This document shows positions 17,260 through 26,731 of a DNA stretch of 64,000 bases, in pieces. Each line of letters begins with the position of its first letter. The first letter of the stretch is position 1. The DNA is taken from assembly GCF_003438995.1 (NCBI RefSeq), contig NZ_QSUN01000005.1:1-64000 (forward strand), read 5' to 3'. This DNA is from Bacteroides sp. OM05-12. GTDB taxonomy: Bacteria; Bacteroidota; Bacteroidia; Bacteroidales; Bacteroidaceae. The notes below the pieces were generated by a model, which saw only the letters and a list, made by a program, of their open reading frames with translations, was not told the origin of the DNA and searched no databases. Position numbers and translations under genes: made by a program.

Positions 17260-20200
17260 ATGAGACTGAGACTTTTACATCTGTATGGTAGTATGATATG
17301 CATCGGATTATTGTCCGGACTACCGCTGCAACTTGGTGCTTGGAATGTTTCGTGGGGAGATATTCTGGTTAAGCAGTATGCGTCAATCACTATGGTAGAG
17401 TATATGGAACAGCTGGATGCTTCCTCTCAGACCTATAATGTAGTGCTTCCTCCGGCAAGCTATTTTTATGATTTTGACGGAAATGGCGAGAAAGGATTTG
17501 CGAATGTAGTGCAAGTCGATGGTTTTGAAGGAAGGACGGCAACGGACTATGTCTATTTGTACAATGGCGTATCCTCTGGATTTTCACAAAGCCCCGGAGG
17601 TACTTATGTCATTCAAAGCGGTCGTAATGACTATACCGAACTGCAAGCCATAGAGGATGTAAACAGGGACGGGTATCCTGATTTCGGTGTGAAATCGGTG
17701 ACGGACAGATGGGGGAATACCTATATCGGAATGACATTATTGAGCAACCCTGACGGGAGTTATAATCTGCTGCCTGTCAACCTGTTTAATAACTGGGATA
17801 TAAACGGAGACGGACGTGTGGATTTGATTTCGGAAACAAAGAAATCGGTATCCGAATCCTCTTTTTATATTCATGAACAACAGCCGAATAAAGAGTTTGT
17901 GAAGCAGCCGATGAAGGTGGTTTCTTACGCTGAATATACAAGTAATTTTGATCCGACGGCATGGAATGAACAACAGGAATCTTCTACTGTGGGCAAGGCC
18001 ACTCCTCCGTTGACAGGAGGTAATTTCTCTGCTGCATGGCTTGACCCGGGTGGTCCGGTTATTCCTTCAAAACTGCCTTCGATTAATATTGATTTGAACC
18101 GGGACGGCTTTCCGGATTTAATAGACCCTTCGTTGGGAACAATTTTCTACGGCACATCGAATGGCACTTATGTGATGTCATCTGTAAACGGAGCGGTTAT
18201 CTCCAAAGATTTGAATGATGACGGTATCTCCGACTTTATTATTTACGGAGGCAAGGAGGGAATCCTTAAAACATTGATTTATCAGGGTGGAGGTGAGTTT
18301 AAAGAGACACAGCTTCTGGAAAACCTTGCAGCTGACGATGAAATCTATTGCTATGACTTCGATAAGGATGGAGATATAGATATATTGGTTACTTTCAGCA
18401 GTTGTAATACGGACGGAACGGCTTATCTGTTATTCTATGAGAATGACGGTAAGGGAAACTTTACTTCCCATGAGGATGCCGTTGCCAAAAGTTGGGTGTT
18501 CGGTAATTGCAGAGACGTAGACAATGACGGCTATTATGACCTGCTGATTGCAGATTATGGAGACAGTCATAATGAGGGAGATTACTTGTCTCCTAAAGTA
18601 AAAGTAATGCTTAGAAGAGGGCAGGCAGGCTTCAAGTTTGGAGAAGCAGAAGAACTTTTTACTCCCGACTTTAATACCTATTATTTGTATAACGATCTAA
18701 AGTCCATAGGCGCAGAAATCTATCAGTCAACGAAAATAAATGTGGAAGATATTGATAATGACGGAATTCAGGAAGTATGGTTCTCTAATAAGAATAATAC
18801 TCAATCTCCTCAGACCATTATTCATAAAATGACTTCGGTTGCACAAATTACGACTCCTTCACGCCCATCGGCTCCGCATATCTTATATAATACAACGATG
18901 GGTAAACTGGATATCAGTTGGAGTGCAAGTAGTGACGCATTGTGCAGCAGTAAAGACCTGACGTATGAGGTTCGCATCGGCAGTGCTTCGGGTAAGGGAG
19001 ATATGGTGTATGCTCATGCCAATGCAGACGGTTCCCGTCGTAATTTCCTGGAAGGAAATGCCGGAACGAATCTGAATAAGACATTTGATGTACGTACTTG
19101 GCAACCGGGTACTTATCATGTGGCTGTTCAGGCAATCAATCCGAATCATAAAGGCTCTGCATGGAGTGAGGAAGCCACATTTGTACATTCTTATGTTCCA
19201 GCGGAATTTGCAGTCAGTGATAAAGCACTGACGGTCTTTGATGTACTTGCCGTAAGCTATACAGCAACGGATGGTTATCAATATGTATGGGATACGGATG
19301 GAGCAACGCAGTTGGCTGCACTCCATGACGGAGAGGTCAGATTGCAATGGAATACAGGTGGAAAGAAGACCATAAAGCTGACTGTAACCGCGCCTGACGG
19401 TGCTTCTGCCGATTATACGGAAGAAGTCACTGTATTTGATAATAAGGTTTATCCTTCGGAAAAACAGATTATTTTCTCTGAGAATTATGCCGACTATGAT
19501 ATGGACGGATATATGGATTTTTCGCATGATACTTATCTGTATGATGATGTTACTCCCGGACTTTATCATAATGACCAAAACAATAATTTCACGAGAGCGG
19601 TAGGAATCTTTAATCAAGGATTGAATTATAAGGAGTCGGTATGGATGGATTATGATATGGATGGAGTGTTGGATTTGTTTTATCGTGACGACAATTATGA
19701 GAACACAAAGTTCGGGCTTTTGAAGAATAATCTGAATGGTAGTTTTACCAAGAATACCTCGTTAGGGCTGAGTGTAACGAATGCATCGACCGGTGAGCCT
19801 TATGCTTATTACTATCAGATGCCTTTAGATTATGGGGTGGATTGGAATAATGATGGCTTAATGGATTTTGGCGGACAGTATATCAATCATGGTAACGGCA
19901 AGTTTGAATATCGTGAATCCGGATTGACAGGATATGACCCTACTAAACCATTGATAGACTGGGATAATGACGGATATTGGGATTACTATCAGATAGATGG
20001 AACTACTGCCGATTGGGGAACGGCAACTTGTTCGAAGTTGGATATATATCACAATGAAGGAAATTTGCACTTTGTAAAAACATCGATACCATTCGAAAGA
20101 AGGGTTACACATGATGTGTTAGGAAATCCTTTTGTCCTTCTTGATTTTGACAATGATGGTTATCTGGATATTCTTTTCTTTAAGAATGACCGTGTGATGC

Positions 20201-22824
20201 ACGTTTTGAAGAATGAAGAGAACAAACGCTTTGTTGAAGGATATGATATTGTTCTGGATGAAAACTTCGGTTTTAATTATAATAAGTACAATGGTAAGTT
20301 TGAGTCTCCAAGAGTCGGTTGGTTCGATTTGGACAACAATGGTTATCAGGATATTATGTTTGCGGCGAAAGATAAATCGAGAGCGGATTCCATCGGGTTG
20401 GCTGTCATCTATGTAGATGAACCGGGAAAGTACAGACAGGGATTTATCTCCGATTGTGCCAATGAATACAGAGAAAGGCCTTTGATTACTTTATCTCCGG
20501 AGGGTGTACCCGTTATTGATGCCGGTTCTAAGGATTATAATGGAAAAACATATTATTATAATGACCACCGGACTACTGCGACCAATACCCGCCCGGAAGC
20601 TCCTAAGATGGTGACTGCCGTACAGCAGGATGAAACCTTGCTTATTCAGTGGAATCCGGCTAAAGATAAAGAAACGCCGACAACACAAATGCGCTACAAC
20701 CTTTCTGTGAAGAAGAAAGGTGAAACAGGACCGGGAAGTTATATCATTTCACCATTGAACGGTGGCAATGCGAATATGCTTGCCATGCCCGGTAATTATT
20801 CTACGGCTACCCGTTTCGAGATTCCGTTGAGTGTTCTGCCGATAGGTGAGTTGGAGATACAGGTACAGGGAATAGACCGTTGGGATGCTATGTCGGAATT
20901 TTCTGCTCCTGTCACGGTACAGATTGTAAATCAGCCTTTGATTCAAGCTCCGGCTACGGCATGTTTCGAGTCTCCGGTGACAATTTCCTATAAGGGAACA
21001 CAAGGTGGAGGCACTGCCCCTGTATGGAATTTTGACGGTGGAACAGTTCTTTCCGGTAGTGGTTACGGACTGTATGAAGTGCAATGGGATCAGTCGGGTG
21101 TGAAGAAAGTGTCCGTCACTGTCGGTAGCGAAACGTCCTATACCAATATACGGGTTTTGGATGATTATTCGGCAGTCTTTACCATGCCGTCACAGGTGTT
21201 CTTTGATACGGAAGTAGAGCTGATTTTGCCGGAAGTGCAGGCAGATGCTACTTTCGCATGGAAATTGGGTGGAGGCGAACCGTTATTCAAGGAGATGGAA
21301 ATCAGTGCAATTCCGGGTAAGAAGAAAGGAACGCTTCGTATTATCCGTTTCCCGGAAGTAACCCGTCGTAGTTTGACGCTTACCGTCAGCCAGAACGGAT
21401 GCAGCAAAGAGTATACATATGATTTCACTGTGCTTCCCAAGATGGACCCACCTGTACTTTCTTTGGTATATGCTGCGAACAATAAAAACGTGATTACGTG
21501 GAATCCAATCAGCATGCCTGCTTCCTGCTCGCAAATCATTCTGTACAAAGAAGGTAATTATCTGAATGATTTCAGAGAAATAGGCAGAGTAGACAAGAGT
21601 GTGGCGGAATTTACGGATGTGGCTTCGAATGTGTCGGTGAAGAATGAACGTTATGCTATCTCCATGCTGACTGCATCGGGAGTGGAGAGTCCGATGAGTG
21701 CTATTCACCAGACAGTCCATTTGACTATCAACCGGGGTATGGCGGATAACCAGTGGAATTTGATTTGGAATGCTTATCAGGGACGTACCGCCGCTTCTTA
21801 CAAAATATTACGTGGGGCGAATGCGGATGCTCTCCGGGAAGTTACAACGCTGGCAGGTTCGGCCACTTCATATACGGATATGGCTCCGGATGCTTCCGAA
21901 CCTTATTATGCGCTGGAATTTATTCCGCAGGAAGAAGATTATTCGGCTGCATCCGGTCAGATGAAAGCGGCAGGTGCGGTGTCCAGTGGTGTACGTTCCA
22001 ATGTGGTATATACGGGTGATGCACGTAATATTAACTATGTAAACAGCTTGGAAATCATGACGGTGGAGAAAGAAGCTGTCTTGAATGAGCAACAACAGAC
22101 GCTTTATTTATATGCTGAAGTATATCCGGTGAACGCTACTTACCAGCAGGTGGCATGGAGCATTGTTTCCGGTGCGGATATTGCAGTGATAGACAGTTAC
22201 GGAAAATTGCAGGCAACAGGTAAGGGAGGCAGTGTGACCGTTCAGGCGAAAGCTGTGGATGGCAGTAACGTAGTTGCTACCCGTACGATTCCTGTATCCG
22301 GATTTGTGGTGACAGTAGAGCCTCCAACCAATCTGAAAGCCACTGTGACAGGACAATCCGTTGTCTTGACGTGGACCGGTAATGCTCCGGAGTATGAAGT
22401 GGCATATTGGGCGAAAGGAACTACGGATTATGTGGAACATACGTTTACCGGTTCCACAAGTTTTACTCCGACCCGATTTACTACCGGAGTAGCTTATGAG
22501 TGGATGGTACGTTCAAAGAATGGTGATGTCATCAGCGAAGCTGCCTACGGTACTGAATTTACGGTAAGTCCTCCGGATAATTTGTCGGATGTGAACTACA
22601 AAGAGTTTACGTTCTACCCGAATCCGGTAATGGATTACATGTATCTTGAGTATGAGGGATGGGAAGCAGATAAAGTAGAGTTAGTCAATATACAGGGAGG
22701 TCTTTTGCAAGTATGGAGTGAGAATCTGAACAGGTTGGATTTAAGCTCCGTAGCTCCGGGTGTCTATCTGCTTAAAGTCTACACCGGACAAGGTGTCGTA
22801 ACGAAGAAGATAATGAAAAAGTGA
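17260..22824 (+). CDS. Giant secreted two-propeller FG-GAP/VCBS protein with sorting tail
   Basis: The 1854-residue protein starts with a signal peptide (MRLRLLHLYGSMICIGLLSG). Fourteen calcium-loop motifs of the DxDxDG type (for example DINGDGRVDL, DFDKDGDIDI, DWDNDGYWDY, DFDNDGYLDI) fall in two groups, about residues 70-510 (eight) and 745-1035 (six). This suggests two integrin-like beta-propellers. Between and after them are fibronectin-III-like, PKD-like and Big-type Ig-like modules (VYPVNATYQQVAWSIVSG near 1620). The last 70 residues form a Por-type sorting domain (FYPNPVMDYMYLEYEG ... GVYLLKVYTGQGVV ... KKIMKK). It is likely cell-surface or exported; the ligand is unknown. Confidence 0.85.
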   Translation: MRLRLLHLYGSMICIGLLSGLPLQLGAWNVSWGDILVKQYASITMVEYMEQLDASSQTYNVVLPPASYFYDFDGNGEKGFANVVQVDGFEGRTATDYVYLYNGVSSGFSQSPGGTYVIQSGRNDYTELQAIEDVNRDGYPDFGVKSVTDRWGNTYIGMTLLSNPDGSYNLLPVNLFNNWDINGDGRVDLISETKKSVSESSFYIHEQQPNKEFVKQPMKVVSYAEYTSNFDPTAWNEQQESSTVGKATPPLTGGNFSAAWLDPGGPVIPSKLPSINIDLNRDGFPDLIDPSLGTIFYGTSNGTYVMSSVNGAVISKDLNDDGISDFIIYGGKEGILKTLIYQGGGEFKETQLLENLAADDEIYCYDFDKDGDIDILVTFSSCNTDGTAYLLFYENDGKGNFTSHEDAVAKSWVFGNCRDVDNDGYYDLLIADYGDSHNEGDYLSPKVKVMLRRGQAGFKFGEAEELFTPDFNTYYLYNDLKSIGAEIYQSTKINVEDIDNDGIQEVWFSNKNNTQSPQTIIHKMTSVAQITTPSRPSAPHILYNTTMGKLDISWSASSDALCSSKDLTYEVRIGSASGKGDMVYAHANADGSRRNFLEGNAGTNLNKTFDVRTWQPGTYHVAVQAINPNHKGSAWSEEATFVHSYVPAEFAVSDKALTVFDVLAVSYTATDGYQYVWDTDGATQLAALHDGEVRLQWNTGGKKTIKLTVTAPDGASADYTEEVTVFDNKVYPSEKQIIFSENYADYDMDGYMDFSHDTYLYDDVTPGLYHNDQNNNFTRAVGIFNQGLNYKESVWMDYDMDGVLDLFYRDDNYENTKFGLLKNNLNGSFTKNTSLGLSVTNASTGEPYAYYYQMPLDYGVDWNNDGLMDFGGQYINHGNGKFEYRESGLTGYDPTKPLIDWDNDGYWDYYQIDGTTADWGTATCSKLDIYHNEGNLHFVKTSIPFERRVTHDVLGNPFVLLDFDNDGYLDILFFKNDRVMHVLKNEENKRFVEGYDIVLDENFGFNYNKYNGKFESPRVGWFDLDNNGYQDIMFAAKDKSRADSIGLAVIYVDEPGKYRQGFISDCANEYRERPLITLSPEGVPVIDAGSKDYNGKTYYYNDHRTTATNTRPEAPKMVTAVQQDETLLIQWNPAKDKETPTTQMRYNLSVKKKGETGPGSYIISPLNGGNANMLAMPGNYSTATRFEIPLSVLPIGELEIQVQGIDRWDAMSEFSAPVTVQIVNQPLIQAPATACFESPVTISYKGTQGGGTAPVWNFDGGTVLSGSGYGLYEVQWDQSGVKKVSVTVGSETSYTNIRVLDDYSAVFTMPSQVFFDTEVELILPEVQADATFAWKLGGGEPLFKEMEISAIPGKKKGTLRIIRFPEVTRRSLTLTVSQNGCSKEYTYDFTVLPKMDPPVLSLVYAANNKNVITWNPISMPASCSQIILYKEGNYLNDFREIGRVDKSVAEFTDVASNVSVKNERYAISMLTASGVESPMSAIHQTVHLTINRGMADNQWNLIWNAYQGRTAASYKILRGANADALREVTTLAGSATSYTDMAPDASEPYYALEFIPQEEDYSAASGQMKAAGAVSSGVRSNVVYTGDARNINYVNSLEIMTVEKEAVLNEQQQTLYLYAEVYPVNATYQQVAWSIVSGADIAVIDSYGKLQATGKGGSVTVQAKAVDGSNVVATRTIPVSGFVVTVEPPTNLKATVTGQSVVLTWTGNAPEYEVAYWAKGTTDYVEHTFTGSTSFTPTRFTTGVAYEWMVRSKNGDVISEAAYGTEFTVSPPDNLSDVNYKEFTFYPNPVMDYMYLEYEGWEADKVELVNIQGGLLQVWSENLNRLDLSSVAPGVYLLKVYTGQGVVTKKIMKK

Positions 22825-22884
22825 TGAGTGAGTTTTAGCGCAGGTTTTAAAGGATTATTATTGCCTGTTGGGATACTGTTCAGC

Positions 22885-22935
22885 ATACGGTCGATTGTTT
22901 GCAAACGATAGGAGTTTGTAATCAATCGACCGTAT
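22885..22935 (-). repeat. 51-bp hairpin element, copy 2
   Basis: Arms ATACGGTCGATTG (22885-22897) and CAATCGACCGTAT (22923-22935) form a perfect 13-bp stem around a 25-base core. The diagnostic flank (CGTTTG..., AAACATAAGG...) lies on the right in reverse orientation up to about 22990. It follows the stop of the giant secreted protein by 60 bases and may act as its terminator. Confidence 0.85.
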
Positions 22936-23053
22936 CTTTGTCTACAAACGACCTGATGTTTTTTTCAATCAACCTTATGTTTTTAAAAAGCATCAAGGTG
23001 TTTTTTATAAGCTCCACGTTGTTTTTACACTAAATCGAATTTACTTGAGCTTA

Positions 23054-23651
23054 CCTTCACCTTATCACGATTTGAGTCTTAGTGACTGGGAAATAGACTG
23101 TTAGAGTGAAGGCGAGTTTTTTTAGTTGAGAGTTGAGACAAAAGCCGATGGTTCGCGGATGACGCGGGTTGAGCAGATGAAGACGGATTTTAAAATTATT
23201 AATCCGCCATAATCCGTCTTATCAGCGTTATCCGCGAACCAAGTTCTTTAAATTCAGACATGAAAAGCGTAGAGGGAAAGCTTGGAATAGCTTGGACTAT
23301 CAACGCTTGGCGAAACAAAAGGGGCTGCGCCCCCTGTTTATAGAGGGAGTCCCCGCAGGGGGGAGGGAGTTCTTCTTTGAGTTAAGAGTTAAGGGTTGAG
23401 AGTGGAAGAAACTTGAGGCAAAACTATCTCAATTCCCCCGCTTGAGCGGGGGTAGGGGGTGTGTGACTTTAATAGTTTAATTAATCAAAGAAAAATCACA
23501 CACCCCTTAATCCCCGCTCAAGCGGGGAAACTTGGATGCTTTGACTTTTGACACTCAACTCTTAACCCTTAACTCTTAACTCAAAAAAACTCTCCTTCAC
23601 TCCAACCACTTATTCAATAGTAATTTACCCCGAAAAGTGATAAGGTGAAGG
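23054..23651. repeat. Composite nested-palindrome repeat block
   Basis: This 600-base non-coding stretch is bounded by inverted copies of the 59-bp element (23054-23112 minus, 23594-23651 plus). Inside lie a GGTTCGCGGATGACGC/GCGTTATCCGCGAACC palindrome (about 23150-23241), a CTGTTTATAGAGGGAG module (about 23334), inverted arms of GAGTTAAGAGTTAAGGGTTG (around 23380 and 23555), and CCCCGCTTGAGCGGGG hairpins with GGGGTGTGTGA/TCACACACCCC arms (about 23432-23530). The same modules recur at 42123-42759 and 49977-50349. No gene is visible from 22825 to 23688. Confidence 0.8.
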
Positions 23652-23688
23652 AAGTATCGATATAATTTAAAATATGCAACTAAACAGA

Positions 23689-24174
23689 TTATTCCATCTC
23701 CGAACCGTCAAAAGATAGCGGGAGCAAATCTCTTATGCCTTTAATCAGGTAGATTTCTTTTTTGCCGTATAGCAAGATGCGTACCGGATGTTTGTATCTT
23801 GTTTCTGTTTCCAGTATCACTTGTCTGCATGCTCCGCAGGGAGGAATGGGGTTGTCAATGAAATCTTGTTCGGTTCTGGCAGCAATCGCCAGTGTCAACA
23901 CCGCTTGGTCGGGATATTGCGAGTTGGCGTAGAACAATGTCGTTCGTTCTGCGCATAAGCCCGACGGGTAAGCCGCATTCTCCTGATTACTTCCGGTGAC
24001 AATAGCTCCGTTGGCAAGCAGAGCTGCTGCTCCGACCTTGAACTTTGAATAAGGGGCATAGCTATGTTGAGTCATTTCTTTGGCTTTATCAATCAGCTGT
24101 TTATCTTGATCGGACAGCTCATCATATTGACAGACTTTGATAATGGTTTGGATGTTTAGGTCTTTCATTTCCAT
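23689..24174 (-). CDS. cdd: Cytidine deaminase
   Basis: This zinc-dependent enzyme of pyrimidine salvage converts (deoxy)cytidine to (deoxy)uridine. The 161-residue protein is of the short, tetrameric type: zinc ligand C74 and catalytic E76 in GLCAERTTLF, and C113/C116 in PPCGACRQVI. The N-terminal HSYAPYSKFKVGAA and the GSNQENAAYPSGL substrate loops are present. On the minus strand TAACTTTG (24196-24203) is a good -7 box 22 bases before the start. Confidence 0.95.
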   Translation of the reverse strand: MEMKDLNIQTIIKVCQYDELSDQDKQLIDKAKEMTQHSYAPYSKFKVGAAALLANGAIVTGSNQENAAYPSGLCAERTTLFYANSQYPDQAVLTLAIAARTEQDFIDNPIPPCGACRQVILETETRYKHPVRILLYGKKEIYLIKGIRDLLPLSFDGSEME

Positions 24175-24275
24175 CTGTTTTTAGGGGTTATTTCACAAAG
24201 TTAGTAAAAGAGATTGGTATTTTCGATTATTTTTATGACTTTTGTGCGTGCATAACATTATAATAAAGTCATAAG

Positions 24276-25175
24276 ATGAAAGTATCACGTATAATTCTCC
24301 CCATCGTTCTGTTGTTTGTTTTTGCTTTTTCAGCGCAAGCGCAACGTCGCAACAAACTGTATCTGGAATATATTGCGCAATACAATGAAATAGCGGTGGA
24401 ACAGATGAAGCTGCATAAGATTCCCGCCAGTATCACTTTGGCGCAAGGACTGTTGGAGTCCGGCGCAGGACAGAGTACACTGGCAAGGAAATCCAATAAT
24501 CACTTCGGAATTAAATGTGGAGGAAGCTGGAAGGGACGTTCCGTGAGGCATGACGATGATGCGAGGAATGAATGTTTCCGTGCCTATCGCAATGCAAGGG
24601 ATTCTTATGAGGATCATTCTAAATTTCTGACCGGAGGAGCGCGTTATGCTTTTCTTTTCCGATTGGATATTACCGATTATAAAGGCTGGGCAAGAGGACT
24701 GAAAAAGGCGGGTTATGCCACCGATCCGTCGTATGCAAACAGGCTTATTCAGATTATAGAAGATTATGAACTGTATAAGTATGATTCGAGTTCCCGCAAA
24801 AAGAAGACAGGAAAAGGAACGGCAAAACTGGTACCTCATCAAGTTTTCCTCGCCAATGGCCTGCTGTATGTAAAGGCCCGTAGGGGAGAATCTTTTGAAG
24901 ATATAGCGAAAGAGTTTGATACACGTGCCAAGAAGCTGATAAAATATAATGATTTGCACAAAGACTACACGTTGGCGGAAGGTGACATTATCTATCTGCA
25001 TGAAAAGAAAAAGAAAGCGGATAAGAAATATACCGTGCATATCGTAGGTGACGATGATTCCATGCACAGCATATCCCAGCGCTATGGTATCCGTTTGAAA
25101 AACCTCTATAAGATGAATAAGAAAGACCCGGAAAAATATATTCCCGAGGTAGGAGACAGACTCCGGTTGAGGTAA
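24276..25175 (+). CDS. GH73 glucosaminidase with LysM repeats (peptidoglycan hydrolase)
   Basis: The 299-residue secreted protein has a signal peptide (residues 1-22, cleavage near SAQAQ). A glucosaminidase domain spans about 25-165: ASITLAQGLLESGAGQSTLA contains the likely catalytic Glu, followed by SNNHFGIKC and YEDHSKFL. Two C-terminal LysM-type peptidoglycan-binding repeats (about 185-240 and 250-299) follow. It would cleave glycan strands during cell-wall growth or division. It is divergent from cdd. Confidence 0.88.
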   Translation: MKVSRIILPIVLLFVFAFSAQAQRRNKLYLEYIAQYNEIAVEQMKLHKIPASITLAQGLLESGAGQSTLARKSNNHFGIKCGGSWKGRSVRHDDDARNECFRAYRNARDSYEDHSKFLTGGARYAFLFRLDITDYKGWARGLKKAGYATDPSYANRLIQIIEDYELYKYDSSSRKKKTGKGTAKLVPHQVFLANGLLYVKARRGESFEDIAKEFDTRAKKLIKYNDLHKDYTLAEGDIIYLHEKKKKADKKYTVHIVGDDDSMHSISQRYGIRLKNLYKMNKKDPEKYIPEVGDRLRLR

Positions 25176-25205
25176 TTCTTCCCGGAAATAAAATCGTTGA
25201 ATATT

Positions 25206-25313
25206 GCTCCTTTAGGCGATAGCTAACGCTCCCTTGAGTGATGGCCGACGCCCCCTTGAACGATAGCCAACGCTCCCTTAGGTGATGACTGTCGCCCCCT
25301 TAGGCGTTTGCGG
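25206..25313 (+). repeat. 22-bp tandem repeat, about five units
   Basis: Units of 22 bp start at 25206, 25228, 25250, 25272 and 25294, each beginning GCTCC or GCCCC and containing CTTNGNNNGAT. Differences between units are scattered. There are no unique spacers, so it is not a CRISPR array. The same unit family recurs at 50404-50505. Confidence 0.75.
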
Positions 25314-25334
25314 GTTTCTTTTAAAAGCGTACGG

Positions 25335-25354
25335 AGTGTACGGAATCGGACACT
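25335..25354. promoter_or_regulatory. Candidate activator site upstream of the sigma-54 promoter
   Basis: This 20-bp imperfect palindrome, AGTGTnCGnnnnCGnACACT, matches 14 of 20 positions with its own complement. Its centre lies about 80 bases before the predicted transcription start, the usual place for an NtrC-type enhancer. The NtrC-family regulator encoded at 39277-40644 is the obvious candidate to bind it. This is inference. Confidence 0.45.
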
Positions 25355-25397
25355 TCTTGCTTTCTTCTCTGTTCTGAATTTCAATTAGTTAACATTC

Positions 25398-25413
25398 TGG
25401 CATATCCTTTGCT
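25398..25413 (+). promoter_or_regulatory. Candidate sigma-54 (-24/-12) promoter of the export cluster
   Basis: TGGCATATCCTTTGCT has the invariant GG and GC separated by exactly 10 bases and fits TGGCAC-N5-TTGCW at most positions. Transcription would start near 25424, 33 bases before the adaptor gene. A sigma-54 activator gene lies at the end of the same cluster. Confidence 0.65.
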
Positions 25414-25456
25414 TTTAAATGTATGTATTAAAATGTACCAATAGAAGCTAAAGAAT

Positions 25457-26704
25457 ATGGATAGAGAAATTCCGAAAGAAGTTCACGTAAAGGAGCGCAA
25501 TAAAAAGATTATTCGTTTTTCGATTACTGCCATTGTGATAATAGGCGTGATAGCCCTTCTTATCTCTTTGATGCGGAGCAGCGTAAATAAAAAAGATATA
25601 TCCTTCTCTACTGTGGACAAGGGTATCATAGAAGTTTCCGTGAGCGCATCGGGAAAAGTGGTTCCTGCCTTTGAAGAAATTATCAATTCACCGATAAATA
25701 CACGCATCATGGAAGTCTACCGTAAAGGTGGCGATTCCGTAGATGTTGGTACTCCCATCCTGAAACTGGATTTGCAAAGTACAGAGACTGATTATAAGAA
25801 GTTGCTGGATGAGGAACAGATGCGCCAGTATAAATTGGACCAGCTTCGTGTGAATAACCAAACGAAACTGAGCGACCTTGCCATGCAGATAAAAGTATCG
25901 GCGATGCAGCTCAACCGGATGGAGGTGGAACTCCGCAATGAACATTATCTGGATAGTTTGGGAGCAGGTACAACGGATAAAGTTCGTCAGGCGGAATTGA
26001 GTTATAATGTGGCTCAGTTACAGTATGAGCAGTTGAAACAGCAGTATGAGAATGAGAAACTGTCGTCTGCCGCAGATATGAAAGTACAACAACTGGATTT
26101 GAATATCTTCCGTAAAAGTCTTGTCGAAATGAAGCGTACGCTTGATGATGCGCAAATACGCTCTCCCCGGAAAGCCATTCTTACCTATATCAATAATCAA
26201 GTGGGGGCACGCATACAGCAAGGCGAGCAAGTAGCAGTTGTGTCGGATTTGACACACTTTAAGGTTGACGGTGAGATAGCCGATACGTATGGTGACAGAG
26301 TAGCCGCCGGCGGGAAAGCGATCGTGAAAGTCGGTTCGATGAAATTGGAAGGAACGATAAGCAGTGTGACTCCGCTGTCCAAGAATGGGGTGATCTCGTT
26401 TACCGTACAGTTGAAAGAGGATAATAACAAACGTCTTCGTTCCGGATTAAAGACCGATGTATATGTGATGAATGCCGTAAAGGAGGATGTGATGCGCATC
26501 GCCAATTCTTCCTATTATGTGGGGGCGGGAGAGTATGAACTGTTTGTAGCCGACGGAGAAAATCAGATAGTCAAGCGTAAGGTGAAGTTGGGCGACAGTA
26601 ATTTTGATTATGTGGAGGTTATCTCCGGCTTGAAACCGGGTGAACGTGTAGTAGTGAGCGATATGTCTAACTATAAGAACAAGGCGAAACTGAAAGTGAA
26701 ATAA
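25457..26704 (+). CDS. MacA/HlyD-type periplasmic adaptor protein
   Basis: The 415-residue adaptor is anchored by one N-terminal helix (IIRFSITAIVIIGVIALLIS, about residues 15-38). A lipoyl/barrel-sandwich half follows (GKVVPAFEEIINSPINTRI). A long coiled coil spans about 110-230. The second lipoyl half and beta-barrel come next (ALTYINNQVGARIQQGEQV-like, GLKTDVYVM), ending with a membrane-proximal domain (GLKPGERVVVSD). Such adaptors link inner-membrane transporters to TolC. It is the first gene of a run of same-strand genes to 41965 and follows the candidate sigma-54 promoter. Confidence 0.9.
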   Translation: MDREIPKEVHVKERNKKIIRFSITAIVIIGVIALLISLMRSSVNKKDISFSTVDKGIIEVSVSASGKVVPAFEEIINSPINTRIMEVYRKGGDSVDVGTPILKLDLQSTETDYKKLLDEEQMRQYKLDQLRVNNQTKLSDLAMQIKVSAMQLNRMEVELRNEHYLDSLGAGTTDKVRQAELSYNVAQLQYEQLKQQYENEKLSSAADMKVQQLDLNIFRKSLVEMKRTLDDAQIRSPRKAILTYINNQVGARIQQGEQVAVVSDLTHFKVDGEIADTYGDRVAAGGKAIVKVGSMKLEGTISSVTPLSKNGVISFTVQLKEDNNKRLRSGLKTDVYVMNAVKEDVMRIANSSYYVGAGEYELFVADGENQIVKRKVKLGDSNFDYVEVISGLKPGERVVVSDMSNYKNKAKLKVK

Positions 26705-26731
26705 CGAATCTAACCAAATCTTTCTGAGAAT

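Noticed and set aside
18883..19617. 244-residue minus-strand frame within the giant secreted protein gene
   Set aside because: The plus-strand frame has continuous domain structure here (fibronectin-III, PKD, calcium loops), whereas the minus-strand product has no domain.
25206..25313. CRISPR array from 22-bp repeats
   Set aside because: Units are directly adjacent without unique spacers, are imperfect, and no cas gene is nearby. The 24-bp array at 42015 was rejected for the same reason.
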